Source: CAIUGU01 sp965279735 | Lineage (GTDB): Bacteria; Pseudomonadota; Gammaproteobacteria; Steroidobacterales; Steroidobacteraceae | Reading direction: 5' to 3' | DNA: 64,000 bases | Assembly: GCA_965279735.1 (NCBI GenBank) | Contig: OZ257260.1 | Location: 1,240,001-1,304,000 of the forward strand | Part shown: positions 52,303-62,236 of the stretch, in pieces | Numbering within the stretch: the stretch's first letter is position 1 | Layout: each line of letters starts with the position of its first letter | Position numbers and translations under genes: made by a program | Notes under the pieces: model-generated | Told to the model about the DNA's origin: nothing | Database searches by the model: none | Seen by the model: the letters and a program-made list of their open reading frames with translations, nothing else

Positions 52303-53538
52303 ATGGCGGAAGTGCTGGTCATTCGATTGCAAGGTTCAGGCGAGCAACTCGCGCACGGCGAGTGGCTGCTCGTCGACACCGCAGGCTCTCGTCTCGGCAA
52401 CGTCGAGTCCGGCCCCTTGAATCAGGCGGCTGCCCTCGCCACGGGACGCAGGGTCATCGTCCTCGTGCCGGGCACGGATGTGCTGCTCGCCGAACCGGAA
52501 CTGCCCGTGAAGGCCGGCGCACGTGTTGCCCAGGTCGTTCCCTTCGCGCTCGAGGAACAGCTCGCCAGCGATATCGAGGACATGCACTTCGCCGTCGGGC
52601 GTCGCGAATCGCGTCCCGGCACCCCCGTCGCTGCGGCTTCGCGTAAATCGATGGATGCGTGGCTCGCTGCACTCAAGACGGCAGGCATTGCCGCCAGCGC
52701 GATGTATTCGGAGTCCGCTGCGGTTCCCGTCACGCCTAACGGCGTCAGTCTTCTCGTCGAAGGCGTACGCATTCATGTTCGCCGGCCTGATGTGCCGCCC
52801 GCTGTCGTCGAAGCGGAACCGCTGATCGAAGGGCTGCAGCTCGCTCTCGCCGCCGGCACCGAAACGCGCGAGAACGTCACCATCTACATGAATGCCCCCG
52901 ACTACGAGCGCGACAAGGACATGATCGAGGAGCTGCGGGAATTCACCGCCAGCCTGCAGGTGAAGCTGCTCGCCGATGGTCCCCTCGCGTTGCTGGCGGT
53001 CACCATCGTCGCCCAACCTGCCACGAATCTTCTGCAGGGCTCGTATGCAGTCGCCACTTCCATTCATGTATCGCTCGCGCCGTGGCGGTATGCCGCCATC
53101 CTCGCGGGCGCATTTGTCGTCGTGCACCTCGGCGTGAAGGGCTTGCAGTACTGGCGACTCGGCACGGAAGAGCAGCAGCTCAATACCGAGATCTCGCAGG
53201 TCTTCGAGCAGGCGCTGCCCGGCACACGCGAAGAGCGTGCACGCGGCCAGATGGAGGCACGGCTTGCCCAGTTGCGCGGCAGCGGCGTTGCGGGCGGGCT
53301 CATGACGGGACTCGGGATGCTCGGCGAAGCGATGGCGATGGCGCCCGAAACCAGCGTCGAAGCCCTGTCGTATCGCACGAACATTCTCGACCTCCGCGTA
53401 CTCGCGCCAAGCGTCGATGCACTCGATCGTATCCAGCACGCTGCGAGCGAACGCGGCATGAGCGCCGAAATCCAGTCGGCAACGCCCCGCGATTCCAAGG
53501 TGGAAGGCCGCCTGCAGTTCAAGAGTCCGGGAGCCTGA
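52303..53538 (+). CDS. gspL: Type II secretion inner-membrane platform protein GspL
   Basis: 411 residues. The N-terminal two thirds form the cytoplasmic actin-like domain that binds the GspE ATPase (VIVLVPGTDVLLAEPELPVKAGARVAQVVPFALEEQ style, with the conserved AxQVVPFALE segment). One membrane helix (YAAILAGAFVVVHLGVKGL) and a periplasmic ferredoxin-like domain follow. GGAG lies upstream of ATG 52303. Confidence 0.93.
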   Translation: MAEVLVIRLQGSGEQLAHGEWLLVDTAGSRLGNVESGPLNQAAALATGRRVIVLVPGTDVLLAEPELPVKAGARVAQVVPFALEEQLASDIEDMHFAVGRRESRPGTPVAAASRKSMDAWLAALKTAGIAASAMYSESAAVPVTPNGVSLLVEGVRIHVRRPDVPPAVVEAEPLIEGLQLALAAGTETRENVTIYMNAPDYERDKDMIEELREFTASLQVKLLADGPLALLAVTIVAQPATNLLQGSYAVATSIHVSLAPWRYAAILAGAFVVVHLGVKGLQYWRLGTEEQQLNTEISQVFEQALPGTREERARGQMEARLAQLRGSGVAGGLMTGLGMLGEAMAMAPETSVEALSYRTNILDLRVLAPSVDALDRIQHAASERGMSAEIQSATPRDSKVEGRLQFKSPGA

Positions 53539-53541
53539 CGC

Positions 53542-54036
53542 ATGAATGCACTGCAGGCACGGTTCCAGACTCTGAATCCCCGCGAACGGGCGATCGTGAT
53601 TGGCGGCGCGGTGGTTGTGCTCTGTGCCGCCATCTACCTGCTGGCGCTCGCTCCGTTTTATTCCGCAGTGAATGCACGCAGCCAGAGGGTCGCCACCAAG
53701 CAGGCCGATCTCGCCTGGATGGAAGCGTCGCTGAGCGAGGTCCAGACCCTGACTGCATCGCGCCCCCAGGGTGGCCCGAGTGAGGAATCGCTGGTGGTCC
53801 TGATCGATCGCACTGCCCGCGAAGCCAATCTGGGATCGAGCCTCACGGGCCAGACGCCTTCCGGGAATTCCGGCATTCGCGTGCGGCTTGAGTCGGCGCC
53901 GTTCGATGCCGTCGTGCAGTGGCTCGGTACGCTGCAGCAGCAACAGGGCGTCGAAATCGAAACGGCGACGATCGATCGTGCGGGCGCCCCAGGCGTCGTC
54001 AATGCGACGCTAACGCTGATTCGTGCAGGCGGCTGA
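53542..54036 (+). CDS. gspM: Type II secretion inner-membrane protein GspM
   Basis: 164 residues. A short cytoplasmic N terminus (LQARFQTLNPRERAI), one membrane helix (VIGGAVVVLCAAIYLLAL) and a periplasmic ferredoxin-like domain ending in VVNATLTLIRAG. It pairs with GspL. Its stop overlaps the gspN start (TGATG). Confidence 0.92.
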   Translation: MNALQARFQTLNPRERAIVIGGAVVVLCAAIYLLALAPFYSAVNARSQRVATKQADLAWMEASLSEVQTLTASRPQGGPSEESLVVLIDRTAREANLGSSLTGQTPSGNSGIRVRLESAPFDAVVQWLGTLQQQQGVEIETATIDRAGAPGVVNATLTLIRAGG

Positions 54037-54788
54037 TGGGCCGCCCTCGCCTGCTCATTGCGCTCGGGGTTGGCGCATTCCTGCTGCTGCTCATCGTAAC
54101 GATGCCCGCGCAGCTCGTGCTGGGACGCCTGGAACGTTTCGGTATCCGCGCCAGCGGCGTGTCAGGCTCCCTCTGGAATGGTCAGGCAGTTTCGCTGCGA
54201 GCAGGAACGACGGATCTTGGCCGTCTCACCTGGGATCTGCATCTTCTCAAGTTGTTGACGGGCCGAGCCAGCGCGAGCGTGACGCTCAAACAGAACGATG
54301 GGTTTGCGCAGGGTGATGTCGCCGCGAGTTTGAGTGGCCGCATCCTTTTCAGTGATTTCACTGCGTCGTGGCCGCTTGCTGCGCTGTCGGGCGCTGGCGT
54401 TCCCGCCGGCTGGAAGGGCACGGCAAATGCGAAGCTTGACGAGCTCGCGCTCCAGAACGGGATACCGACGGCAATCACGGGCACGATCGACATGGTGGAT
54501 CTGGTCGGGCCCGCAAATCGCCCCGCCAGCCTGGGCAGCTATCGAGCGACGTTTCCTGCGCCCGCCGCAGCCAGTGAGACGGGCGGCGTTGCCGGTACTT
54601 TGCAGGACGTATCGGGACCGATCGAGGTCATGGGAACGCTCCGCATCAGCCCCGATCGCAGCTATGTCATCGACGGGCAGATAGCGACCCGTCCCGACGC
54701 GCCTGCCAATATTGTCGATGCCATCCGTTATCTCGGCGAGCCTGATGGGCAAGGGCGCCGGCCGTTCTCACTCGCCGGCACGTTCTAG
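54036..54788 (+). CDS. gspN: Type II secretion protein GspN
   Basis: 250 residues. N-terminal membrane helix LLIALGVGAFLLLLIVTMPAQLVL, then the GspN/GspC-like ERFGIRASGVSGSLWNGQAVSLRAG and a beta-rich periplasmic domain. GspN is an accessory, not universal, T2SS component. Its stop codon directly abuts the stop of the convergent addA gene, with no base between. Confidence 0.9.
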   Translation: MGRPRLLIALGVGAFLLLLIVTMPAQLVLGRLERFGIRASGVSGSLWNGQAVSLRAGTTDLGRLTWDLHLLKLLTGRASASVTLKQNDGFAQGDVAASLSGRILFSDFTASWPLAALSGAGVPAGWKGTANAKLDELALQNGIPTAITGTIDMVDLVGPANRPASLGSYRATFPAPAAASETGGVAGTLQDVSGPIEVMGTLRISPDRSYVIDGQIATRPDAPANIVDAIRYLGEPDGQGRRPFSLAGTF

Positions 54789-57700
54789 TCAGTTGCTGAC
54801 ATCGACTTCCCGCCACGCTTTCAGCAGCGGGAAATAGAGCGCCGCGCGGACGGGCTCTTCGGGCCGCCACGCACGCATCAATGCGGCGTACCGGTCCATC
54901 TGCGGTCGATACCGTTCCACTTCGCTCGCGAAAAATTCATCGAGGCCTGCGCCGGTGTGCACGCTCGTCTTGAAGTCGACGATCCAGCGCGTGCCGTTTG
55001 CATCGACGAACGTCCGGTCAATCACGCCATTCACGAACGCCTTGCCGATGAATCCCGACAGCGCGAGTTCAGACGTGGCTTCCTTGTGAACTTCCGCACC
55101 GCCCAGAACCCAGCGGCCGCGTTCGTCGGTGAGCAGGTTCGTCAACGCTGCCGCGACGCGCGCTGCGGCTGATTTCCTGTGTAGCGCCGGGACGCCCAGC
55201 CCTGCGAGTTCCTGCTCGTAGTGCAATTCGGCGGCTTTGTCCGGGACGGAGGTGCCGTCCAGCCCGCTACGCGCGAGCCGTTCGAGTTCGCGATGCACGA
55301 GCGTCCCGACCTGCCGGCTCGTCTCGCTCACCCAGTCGAACTCGGGCGTGAGCGAGCCTTCGATCACCTCCGGAACAACTGCGGCATCAAGGCCCGGCAA
55401 TTCCGCGAGCTCCGGTTTCCAGCTCCGCGGCAGCCGTCGCAAAGCAGTTTTTGTCTCTCGTGTCGCGCCAGGAGATTCGGCAACAGGCGCGGCGGTGGCG
55501 AACTGCTCCTGCACGATCGGCCAGAGCAGGCCGAGGAACGAATGCGTGGAAGGCGCCTTGACGGGAAGCTCTGCGTCCTCGGACTCTTCAGGCATAACGG
55601 CGCCGAACAGGTGCAGCTCACGCACGGCCCGCGTAGCGCCGACATAGAGCTGTCTTCCGCGCTCGAAATTTGCCCGCTCCCGTTCGATGGACTTGAGCCA
55701 TTCGTGCAGCGGATCGGCATCTTCGTCACGCGCTGCGAGCGGTGCAACCAGTAGCGTCGGTGCGTCATCTGCGCGAGGAATCTCCAGCCATCTCAGCAGG
55801 CGGGCGTCATCCCTCGGTGGCGTACGTTCGAGTGCGGGCAGGATGACCGTGCCGAATTCGAGTCCCTTCGCCTTGTGCAACGTCATCACTTCAACGGGAG
55901 GAATTGCCGATGACGTCGCACTGCCCGCCACGGGTGCCGCATACAGGTCCGCTATTTCCAATTCGAGCCGGGCGACGTCTTCCAGGTCACCGGCCCGCTC
56001 GAGTCTGTCGAGTCGCGCGAGATAGGCTTCTGCATCCTCGAGTTCGGATTCGGTCCTTGCCGTGGCAGGACCGTACAGCGCATGCCACGCGCGTTCCACC
56101 CAATCCCGCAGCGGTTGTCGACCCCGCTCGGCGAGCGCCAGCCCAATGACTTCCCGCGCATGCAGCAATCGCTGGCGGCCATCGTCGGTCAGTGAATCGA
56201 CTATCGCCTGCTCGTTCATCAGGCTCCAGATCGTGGGGGGCGACCGATATTTGTGCGGCGTTTCTGCCGCCAGCGCATGCAGGTCAGACAACGTGAGGCC
56301 ACACCACGGTGCCCTCAGAACCGCGAGCCATGCCGTGCGGTCTGCGAGATGGACCAACGCCCGCGTCAGCGCCAGCAGATCCCGCACGATGGGCCGGTCC
56401 CGGAGGCGGTCGATTTCGACGGCCTGGTAGGGAATGCGATGGGCAGCGAGCTCCGGCAGGATGTGCGCGAGGTGGGCACGACTGGCGACGAGAATGGCGA
56501 TCGTGGCTTGCGGGTCGCGCGCCTGCTTTTCGAGTACGAGTTGCGCGATCTGCTGTGCCTCGGCCTCCTGCGTAGCGTCTCTCGAACCCACGAGCGGATG
56601 CACGATGATGCCGCCCGTTTCAGCAGCGCCGGGCCTGGCTTCGCTCGCCGTGTAGCAGACGGCGCCCCGCTCCGGATCGTCCTGCATGGGCAACACGCGC
56701 CTGAACGCCTCGTTGACCCAGCGAATGACGGGTTGCGTCGAGCGGAAGTTGACAGTGAGCGTGAGCGACTCAAGTGGCAGATCATTCAGGCCCGCTTCCT
56801 TCAGTTTGAGGAACAACCCCACGTCGGCTTCACGGAAACGGTAGATCGATTGCATCGGATCGCCGACCAGGAACAGCGAGCGGCCGTCATCGGGTGACCA
56901 GCCTGCCGTCAGCAGTTTCAGCAACTGGATCTGGCTGCGTGAAGTGTCCTGGAACTCATCGATCAGCAGATGCTTCAGTCGATAGTCGAGCTTGAGCGCC
57001 AGGTCCGTGGGATTGTCGGCAGAGCCCAGTGCCCTGCGCCCTGCCAGCGCCGCCGCGACGTGGTCGGCAACGCCACGCTCGCGGAACACGAGCTCGAGTT
57101 CAGCCACGGCAATCTTCAATACCTCAAGTAATGCCTCTAGAGCGGCCCATTGCTCGAAGGAATAGCGGGCGGCGGGTAACTGGCGGGCTTCGTGCAAACG
57201 TCGCGACAGCTCCCCGCCCCAACCGGCGTCCACGTCGGTGAAGAATGCGAGGAGTGCCAGCATTGCCTGCTTCTGCTTCTTCGGCTCGGGTGGAAAGCCT
57301 TCGTCCTTGGTCAGTCTTTTGCGCCATAAACCTTTGTCTGTCAGCAACAGACTCGCGAAACCCTGCCATACCGCGAGATCCGAAACACTCCCCTGCGGGA
57401 ATTGCGCCAGTGACTGACACGCAACGAGAGGCTCATCGGGAGCCACCATGCTCAGGCGCCCGGCAGCCTCGGCAGCCAGGGTCGTCAGTCCTTCTTCCGT
57501 ATCCGGCGGCCACAGTGCAGCGAGCTGGCGGAGACGTTCCGTAACGGCCGCGGAGAGTGCTTCCTCAAGCCGCTGTCGCAACTGCTCGCGATCTCCATGC
57601 AGCAGATCCAGATCCAGCCAGTGGTCGCGGCGCTTGAGCAGATTCGTGAGCAGCGATGTGAAACTGTCCAGCCGGTTGTCGAGATGCTTGACCAGTCGTT

Positions 57701-58217
57701 CGACGGCGTCCGCCGCCTGCGTGCGACTACCCATATGTTCGACAACGCGCAGAACGGCCTCTGCGTAGAGCGGTTCGCTGTCTTCGGCAATCCGGATGGC
57801 GGCGCCCGTGCCCGCAAGGATCGGCAGATTGCGCGCCAGCGAATGATTCAGCGCATCGATGGTCTGGATCTTCAGGCGCGCAGGATGCGATTGCAGTCGC
57901 CAGCCCTTTTCGGCATCCGCCGCGAGTGCTGCCCGCGCAAGTTCCCACGTCGCTATCCGGTGCGGCTCTGGGGGCGCCGCCTGTGTTCCGAGATCCAGCG
58001 CCTTGAGGACACGGGTACGCATTTCCGCCGCCGCTTTGCGCGTGAACGTGATCGCGAGAATTTCCTCCGGCCGCTCGACGACTGCGAGCAGGCGCAGGTA
58101 GCGGCGTGTCAGGAGTTCGGTTTTTCCCGAACCTGCAGGTGCCTGCACGATGAACGACCGTGAAGGATCGAGTGCCCTTTCGCGTATCGCAGCATCGGCG
58201 GGTTGCTGAACGTTCAT
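54789..58217 (-). CDS. addA: AddA-like UvrD/Rep helicase with C-terminal nuclease domain
   Basis: 1142 residues; an ATP-dependent exonuclease subunit for double-strand break repair. Walker A is APAGSGKTELLTRRYLRLL, motif II LLIDEFQDTSRSQIQLL, motif III-IV FLVGDPMQSIYRFREADVGLF, and motif VI region QLYVGATRAVRELHLFG. The C-terminal PD-(D/E)xK-type segment is RWIVDFKTSVHTG. ATG at 58217 overlaps the stop of the AddB-like gene (ATGA), so the two subunits are coupled. Confidence 0.9.
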   Translation of the reverse strand: MNVQQPADAAIRERALDPSRSFIVQAPAGSGKTELLTRRYLRLLAVVERPEEILAITFTRKAAAEMRTRVLKALDLGTQAAPPEPHRIATWELARAALAADAEKGWRLQSHPARLKIQTIDALNHSLARNLPILAGTGAAIRIAEDSEPLYAEAVLRVVEHMGSRTQAADAVERLVKHLDNRLDSFTSLLTNLLKRRDHWLDLDLLHGDREQLRQRLEEALSAAVTERLRQLAALWPPDTEEGLTTLAAEAAGRLSMVAPDEPLVACQSLAQFPQGSVSDLAVWQGFASLLLTDKGLWRKRLTKDEGFPPEPKKQKQAMLALLAFFTDVDAGWGGELSRRLHEARQLPAARYSFEQWAALEALLEVLKIAVAELELVFRERGVADHVAAALAGRRALGSADNPTDLALKLDYRLKHLLIDEFQDTSRSQIQLLKLLTAGWSPDDGRSLFLVGDPMQSIYRFREADVGLFLKLKEAGLNDLPLESLTLTVNFRSTQPVIRWVNEAFRRVLPMQDDPERGAVCYTASEARPGAAETGGIIVHPLVGSRDATQEAEAQQIAQLVLEKQARDPQATIAILVASRAHLAHILPELAAHRIPYQAVEIDRLRDRPIVRDLLALTRALVHLADRTAWLAVLRAPWCGLTLSDLHALAAETPHKYRSPPTIWSLMNEQAIVDSLTDDGRQRLLHAREVIGLALAERGRQPLRDWVERAWHALYGPATARTESELEDAEAYLARLDRLERAGDLEDVARLELEIADLYAAPVAGSATSSAIPPVEVMTLHKAKGLEFGTVILPALERTPPRDDARLLRWLEIPRADDAPTLLVAPLAARDEDADPLHEWLKSIERERANFERGRQLYVGATRAVRELHLFGAVMPEESEDAELPVKAPSTHSFLGLLWPIVQEQFATAAPVAESPGATRETKTALRRLPRSWKPELAELPGLDAAVVPEVIEGSLTPEFDWVSETSRQVGTLVHRELERLARSGLDGTSVPDKAAELHYEQELAGLGVPALHRKSAAARVAAALTNLLTDERGRWVLGGAEVHKEATSELALSGFIGKAFVNGVIDRTFVDANGTRWIVDFKTSVHTGAGLDEFFASEVERYRPQMDRYAALMRAWRPEEPVRAALYFPLLKAWREVDVSN

Positions 58218-60925
58218 GCGGGTTCGCCATCCGCGAGTGTTTGAGGCCGCGTCTCGTGGATGCGGCACAAACTCGAGAGATGACAGTGCGTGCAGAGCTG
58301 CGGCAATGGATCGACGCGTGCGTCACCCTGCGCGAAGCCTGCGATCAGGTCGTCGATGGTGTGTTGCCAGCCGATGAGCATCTGTTGCCAGTCCGGCGCT
58401 TCAGCCGCGATCGACCGCGTGGCGGGATGGGCCTTGAGCCCCGGCAGAATGCCCTCTTCGCGCGCCACGCCTTTAAAGCCGGATTCGCGTGCGTTAAGCA
58501 GAGCGAAAGCAACGCCGGCGAGGTCGGTGCGACGCGCTACTGCATAGAGAGGCAACTGCGGCTGCTCAGGCCGCGCGCCCCACCACTTGGAAGGATGAGC
58601 GGAAGTGCCGGTTTTGTAGTCGATCACTACCTCACCAGCGCCCTCTCCTTCCAGGAGATCGATCCGATCGATCTTGAGATCGAGCACCAGCCCGGCGGCT
58701 GCGTAGCGTTGGGAAAACTCCGGCCGCTCCAGCACCTCGAAGGGCTGGCGTTGCCGTTCGATCTCGAGCAGCTCGCACACCTTGCGGGTCGCGATCCCGA
58801 CCTCGATCTGGATCAGGCGTGCACGATGAGCACTGACTCCGGTGAGCAGAGGGACGCTCAGGCGGTCGAGGATGGCGTGCACACGCTCGCGCAACGTCGC
58901 TGCGTCGTGTGATTGAAGGCCGCGATGACTGCGGAGCTCTCCCCAGATGGTTTCAAGCGCACGGTGCAGCAGCGTGCCGCGTTCACGCGCATCGACGCCA
59001 GGCGCGACCTGGTTGAGCGGACGCGCAGCGAGGCGCAGTTCTGCCTGGGCCCGAAACGGACACCAGGACTGCAGTTCAACGATGCGGGAACCGCCTGGCA
59101 CCGGGCCTGCAGCCACAGGTGGAGCGACGGAGTCGCTGATGAATTCACACGCCGGACGCTGTCGGTACAGTGATTCGCGGAATCGCGGGTAGCCAACTGC
59201 CAGCAGCGTGGCATCCGGCAACCCCGCCAGCAAAGGACTGGGAGTCTGCTCGGCATCTCCTTCGCGCAGCGGCCAGCTGAAGACGACGGTTTCTGCCGCC
59301 GCACTCAACGCGGCAAACTCACGCTGGGCGCGATCATGGGTGTCAGCCACCGTACTGCGAGGGATCCCTGCCTTCTGTTGGAGATCGAGTGGCAGGAAAG
59401 GATCGGGATCCGGCGCGGGTGGCCAGTTAGAGGCTTCGCAGCCCATCGTCCACAGTGCGGCGAAACGCATGCCCGCAACGGAATCCGGATCGAGCACCAC
59501 GATCGGCGCAGGCAGCGTCTGGGGCTCGAAGGGAGTGGCGGTGACCCATTGCCGGAATTCACTCAATGCTGTGCCGAAGTCGAGCCGGCCGAGCAGGTCC
59601 TCGAGGCTGCCGAATTCGCTCAAGGCGGTGTTCAATTTGATCAGCGTCTGCTGCTCATCGCTCGACAGGGTGCGATCACCGGGCCAGCCGAAACCCTGCA
59701 GCAGCTTCAGCAGACGCTCTGCCCATTCGCTTGGAGGCAGCGTCTCGGTGCGCGGTAAAAGCGGGCGCAAGGATCCGAGCAGTTGGGCCAGCACCGGGCA
59801 ATCGTTGGCTGCCGCCAGCCGTTCAAGTTCCGGAACGGCAAAGTGTTCGGCAGATGCTTCGCGCAGGCGTGCATCGGCACGAGCGCGCGCTGACGCTTCA
59901 ACCTCGTGCCCCGCCACGAATGGACTGCGAAGGAGGCTTCCGACGAGTGTGCTGGAAGCCTTGCCCTGCACGAGCGAAAGCATGTCGAGCGCGGTCTGGA
60001 CGATGGGAAACTCATCGAGCGTTCCACTTGCCGCGATGGCAAAAACATCGCCGCTCGCCGCTTGCCCGGAAAGACGGGTGCCGGGAATGAATGTTTCCTC
60101 CAGCACCCTTCTTACCCGGTGGCGCTGGTTCTCAAGGTCGGGAACCACAATGGCGACGGGTTGCCGACCCGCTTCGATCTGGTTACGGGCCCACTCGGCC
60201 GCATGGATCAGTTCCTGATCCGCATCGGCAGCGGCATGGACGTGCACCGTCCCCATCGCGCCCGAGGCTGTTTCCCGACGGATCGTGCTGCCCCGCTGCT
60301 CGAGATGGGCGAGCAAGGCGCTTTCGGCGGGTGTGGGTGCGTCGGCCAATGCCAGATGCAATTGCGCGGCTGGCAATGACTGGCATTGCACGAGCGCAGG
60401 AGCAAGGCGGCCGGGAGGCAGCCAGCGGTATTGCGCACACAACGCCTCGAACTGTTTTGCCCAGCCCGCGAAGACTTCCGCTTCTTCGCTGCCACTGGCG
60501 GCGATGGCAGCGAGCGACAGGCCATAGCCCTGTGCCAGGTCCCACGAGCGCGCTGCTGCCCGCGCTGCGCTTGAGGGATTCAACAGCGAACGTGCGGCAT
60601 CGGAATCCGCGACGATGCGATCCCAGAGGACGAGCGCCTGTTGCGATGACAGCAGCCGCAACGTTCTATCCCGGGCGGCGCAGGCGAACCACGTACGCTC
60701 CATCCACGCACGCAGGGTCAGGACATCGGGAGTCAGCCAGGCAAGCTGGCCCTGGGCGACCACATGCTCACCGTATGCCAACCGCAGGGCATGCGCCGCG
60801 CGGCGGTTGGGCGCAAGAATCGTGAAGCGTTCGTCGATGGAAGCCAGGAGCCCGGCGTGCAACGTATCCACGCGGCTGCCTGGCTGCGGGCCAGAAGTTG
60901 ACGAACTATGCGTGCCCGCCTTCAA
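58214..60925 (-). CDS. AddB-like PD-(D/E)XK nuclease/helicase-like protein
   Basis: 903 residues, starts with TTG overlapping the alaA-like stop (TTGA). The N-terminal part resembles an inactive helicase core (FTILAPNRRAAHALRLAYGE). The C-terminal nuclease has VVIDYKTGTSAHPSKWW. Cysteines typical of the AddB iron-sulfur staple are present: LQSWCPFRAQAELRL and CTHCHLSSLC near the end. This is the proteobacterial 'probable DNA repair protein' family that pairs with AddA instead of RecBCD. Confidence 0.85.
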   Translation of the reverse strand: MKAGTHSSSTSGPQPGSRVDTLHAGLLASIDERFTILAPNRRAAHALRLAYGEHVVAQGQLAWLTPDVLTLRAWMERTWFACAARDRTLRLLSSQQALVLWDRIVADSDAARSLLNPSSAARAAARSWDLAQGYGLSLAAIAASGSEEAEVFAGWAKQFEALCAQYRWLPPGRLAPALVQCQSLPAAQLHLALADAPTPAESALLAHLEQRGSTIRRETASGAMGTVHVHAAADADQELIHAAEWARNQIEAGRQPVAIVVPDLENQRHRVRRVLEETFIPGTRLSGQAASGDVFAIAASGTLDEFPIVQTALDMLSLVQGKASSTLVGSLLRSPFVAGHEVEASARARADARLREASAEHFAVPELERLAAANDCPVLAQLLGSLRPLLPRTETLPPSEWAERLLKLLQGFGWPGDRTLSSDEQQTLIKLNTALSEFGSLEDLLGRLDFGTALSEFRQWVTATPFEPQTLPAPIVVLDPDSVAGMRFAALWTMGCEASNWPPAPDPDPFLPLDLQQKAGIPRSTVADTHDRAQREFAALSAAAETVVFSWPLREGDAEQTPSPLLAGLPDATLLAVGYPRFRESLYRQRPACEFISDSVAPPVAAGPVPGGSRIVELQSWCPFRAQAELRLAARPLNQVAPGVDARERGTLLHRALETIWGELRSHRGLQSHDAATLRERVHAILDRLSVPLLTGVSAHRARLIQIEVGIATRKVCELLEIERQRQPFEVLERPEFSQRYAAAGLVLDLKIDRIDLLEGEGAGEVVIDYKTGTSAHPSKWWGARPEQPQLPLYAVARRTDLAGVAFALLNARESGFKGVAREEGILPGLKAHPATRSIAAEAPDWQQMLIGWQHTIDDLIAGFAQGDARVDPLPQLCTHCHLSSLCRIHETRPQTLADGEPA

Positions 60926-62202
60926 CGCCTCTGCGGTTCGACGATCTTGAGGTCCGCTGCAGAACGCGCTGCCGGACGCTGGCCCGCGGCGTAACTGTCC
61001 AGCAGTTCCTCCATGCGGCGGAACACTTCGTCCAGTGTTTCGTGCATCGGCAGGTTCGTGATGCGGAAGTGGTTCTTGTACGGCGTATTGAAGCTGACTC
61101 CGGGCGCCACCAGCACGTGCTTGTACTCAAGCAGGTCCATCGCGAACTGCCGGTCGTCGAATTCCGGCAAGCGGTCCTTGCGCACTTCGATGAATGAATA
61201 CAACGCGCCACGCGGTGCATGCAGGTTGAGATACTTGCTGCGGGCGACGCCGTCGATGATCGCCTGGCGCGAGTCGTACAATCGTCCGCCCGGCCGCACC
61301 AGTTCACGAATGCTCTGGTAACCACCAAGCGCAGTCTGTACAGCCCATTGTCCGGGCACATTGGCGCACAAGCGCAGCGACGACAGCAGTTCAAGCGCGC
61401 TCAGGTAGTCCCGCGCATGTTCGAGATCGCCGGAGAAGACTGCCCAGCCCACGCGATAGCCGCAGGCACGATAGACCTTCGACAAACCCGATAGCGTGCC
61501 GCACAAGGTGTCGTGCACGAGCGTCGCCATGGGAATGAATTCGGCGTCGTCGTAGACCATCTGGTCGTAGATTTCATCAGCCAGCACGACCAGGTGATGC
61601 TTCTCCGCAATCCGTGCGATGGCCTCCAGCGTCTGCCGGGAATACACCGCGCCGGTCGGATTGTTCGGGTTGATGACCACGATTGCCCGCGTACGGCTCG
61701 TGATGCGTGACTCGATTTCAGCAGGATCAGGCTCGAAGCCGTTTTCCGGATGGCAGGGATAGTGAACAGCCTTGCCGCGATTCAGGTTCACCGCCGCAGT
61801 CCACAGCGGATAGTCAGGGCTCGGCACCAGCACCTCATCGTCCGCCGACAGCAGCGCCCGCAGCACGAGATCGATCAGCTCGCTGACGCCATTGCCGATG
61901 AACACTTCGTCGGCGCTGACGCCCCTGATGCCGCGGTTCTGCTGCTGCATCACCACTGCTTCACGGGCCGGGAAAATGCCCTGCTGGTGGCAGTAGCCTT
62001 CGCTGGCCTGCATGTTCTCGATCATCGCGAGACGCATCGACTCCGGCGTGCGGAAACCGAACACGCCAGGATTGCCGATGTTCAGCGAGATGATCTCGTG
62101 GCCCATCCGCTCCATCTGCTGGGCTCGACGATTGAGCGTTCCACGGATTTCGTACTTGACGTTGCCAAGTCCTGAACTGGGACGGATGGATCGCTGCGGC
62201 AT
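60922..62202 (-). CDS. alaA: Alanine-type aminotransferase (AlaA-like, fold type I)
   Basis: 426 residues; a PLP aminotransferase that probably makes alanine from pyruvate and glutamate. Conserved marks are LNIGNPGVFGFRTPE, IGNGVSELIDLVLRALL, INPNNPTGAVYS, LADEIYDQMVYDDAEF and the PLP lysine in LSGLSKVYRACGYRVGW. The end is extended by about 20 basic residues beyond the usual C terminus. Its stop overlaps the AddB-like start. Confidence 0.88.
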   Translation of the reverse strand: MPQRSIRPSSGLGNVKYEIRGTLNRRAQQMERMGHEIISLNIGNPGVFGFRTPESMRLAMIENMQASEGYCHQQGIFPAREAVVMQQQNRGIRGVSADEVFIGNGVSELIDLVLRALLSADDEVLVPSPDYPLWTAAVNLNRGKAVHYPCHPENGFEPDPAEIESRITSRTRAIVVINPNNPTGAVYSRQTLEAIARIAEKHHLVVLADEIYDQMVYDDAEFIPMATLVHDTLCGTLSGLSKVYRACGYRVGWAVFSGDLEHARDYLSALELLSSLRLCANVPGQWAVQTALGGYQSIRELVRPGGRLYDSRQAIIDGVARSKYLNLHAPRGALYSFIEVRKDRLPEFDDRQFAMDLLEYKHVLVAPGVSFNTPYKNHFRITNLPMHETLDEVFRRMEELLDSYAAGQRPAARSAADLKIVEPQRR

Positions 62203-62236
62203 GATGGCGGACCTGTAGAAAAAGCTGACGATCGAA

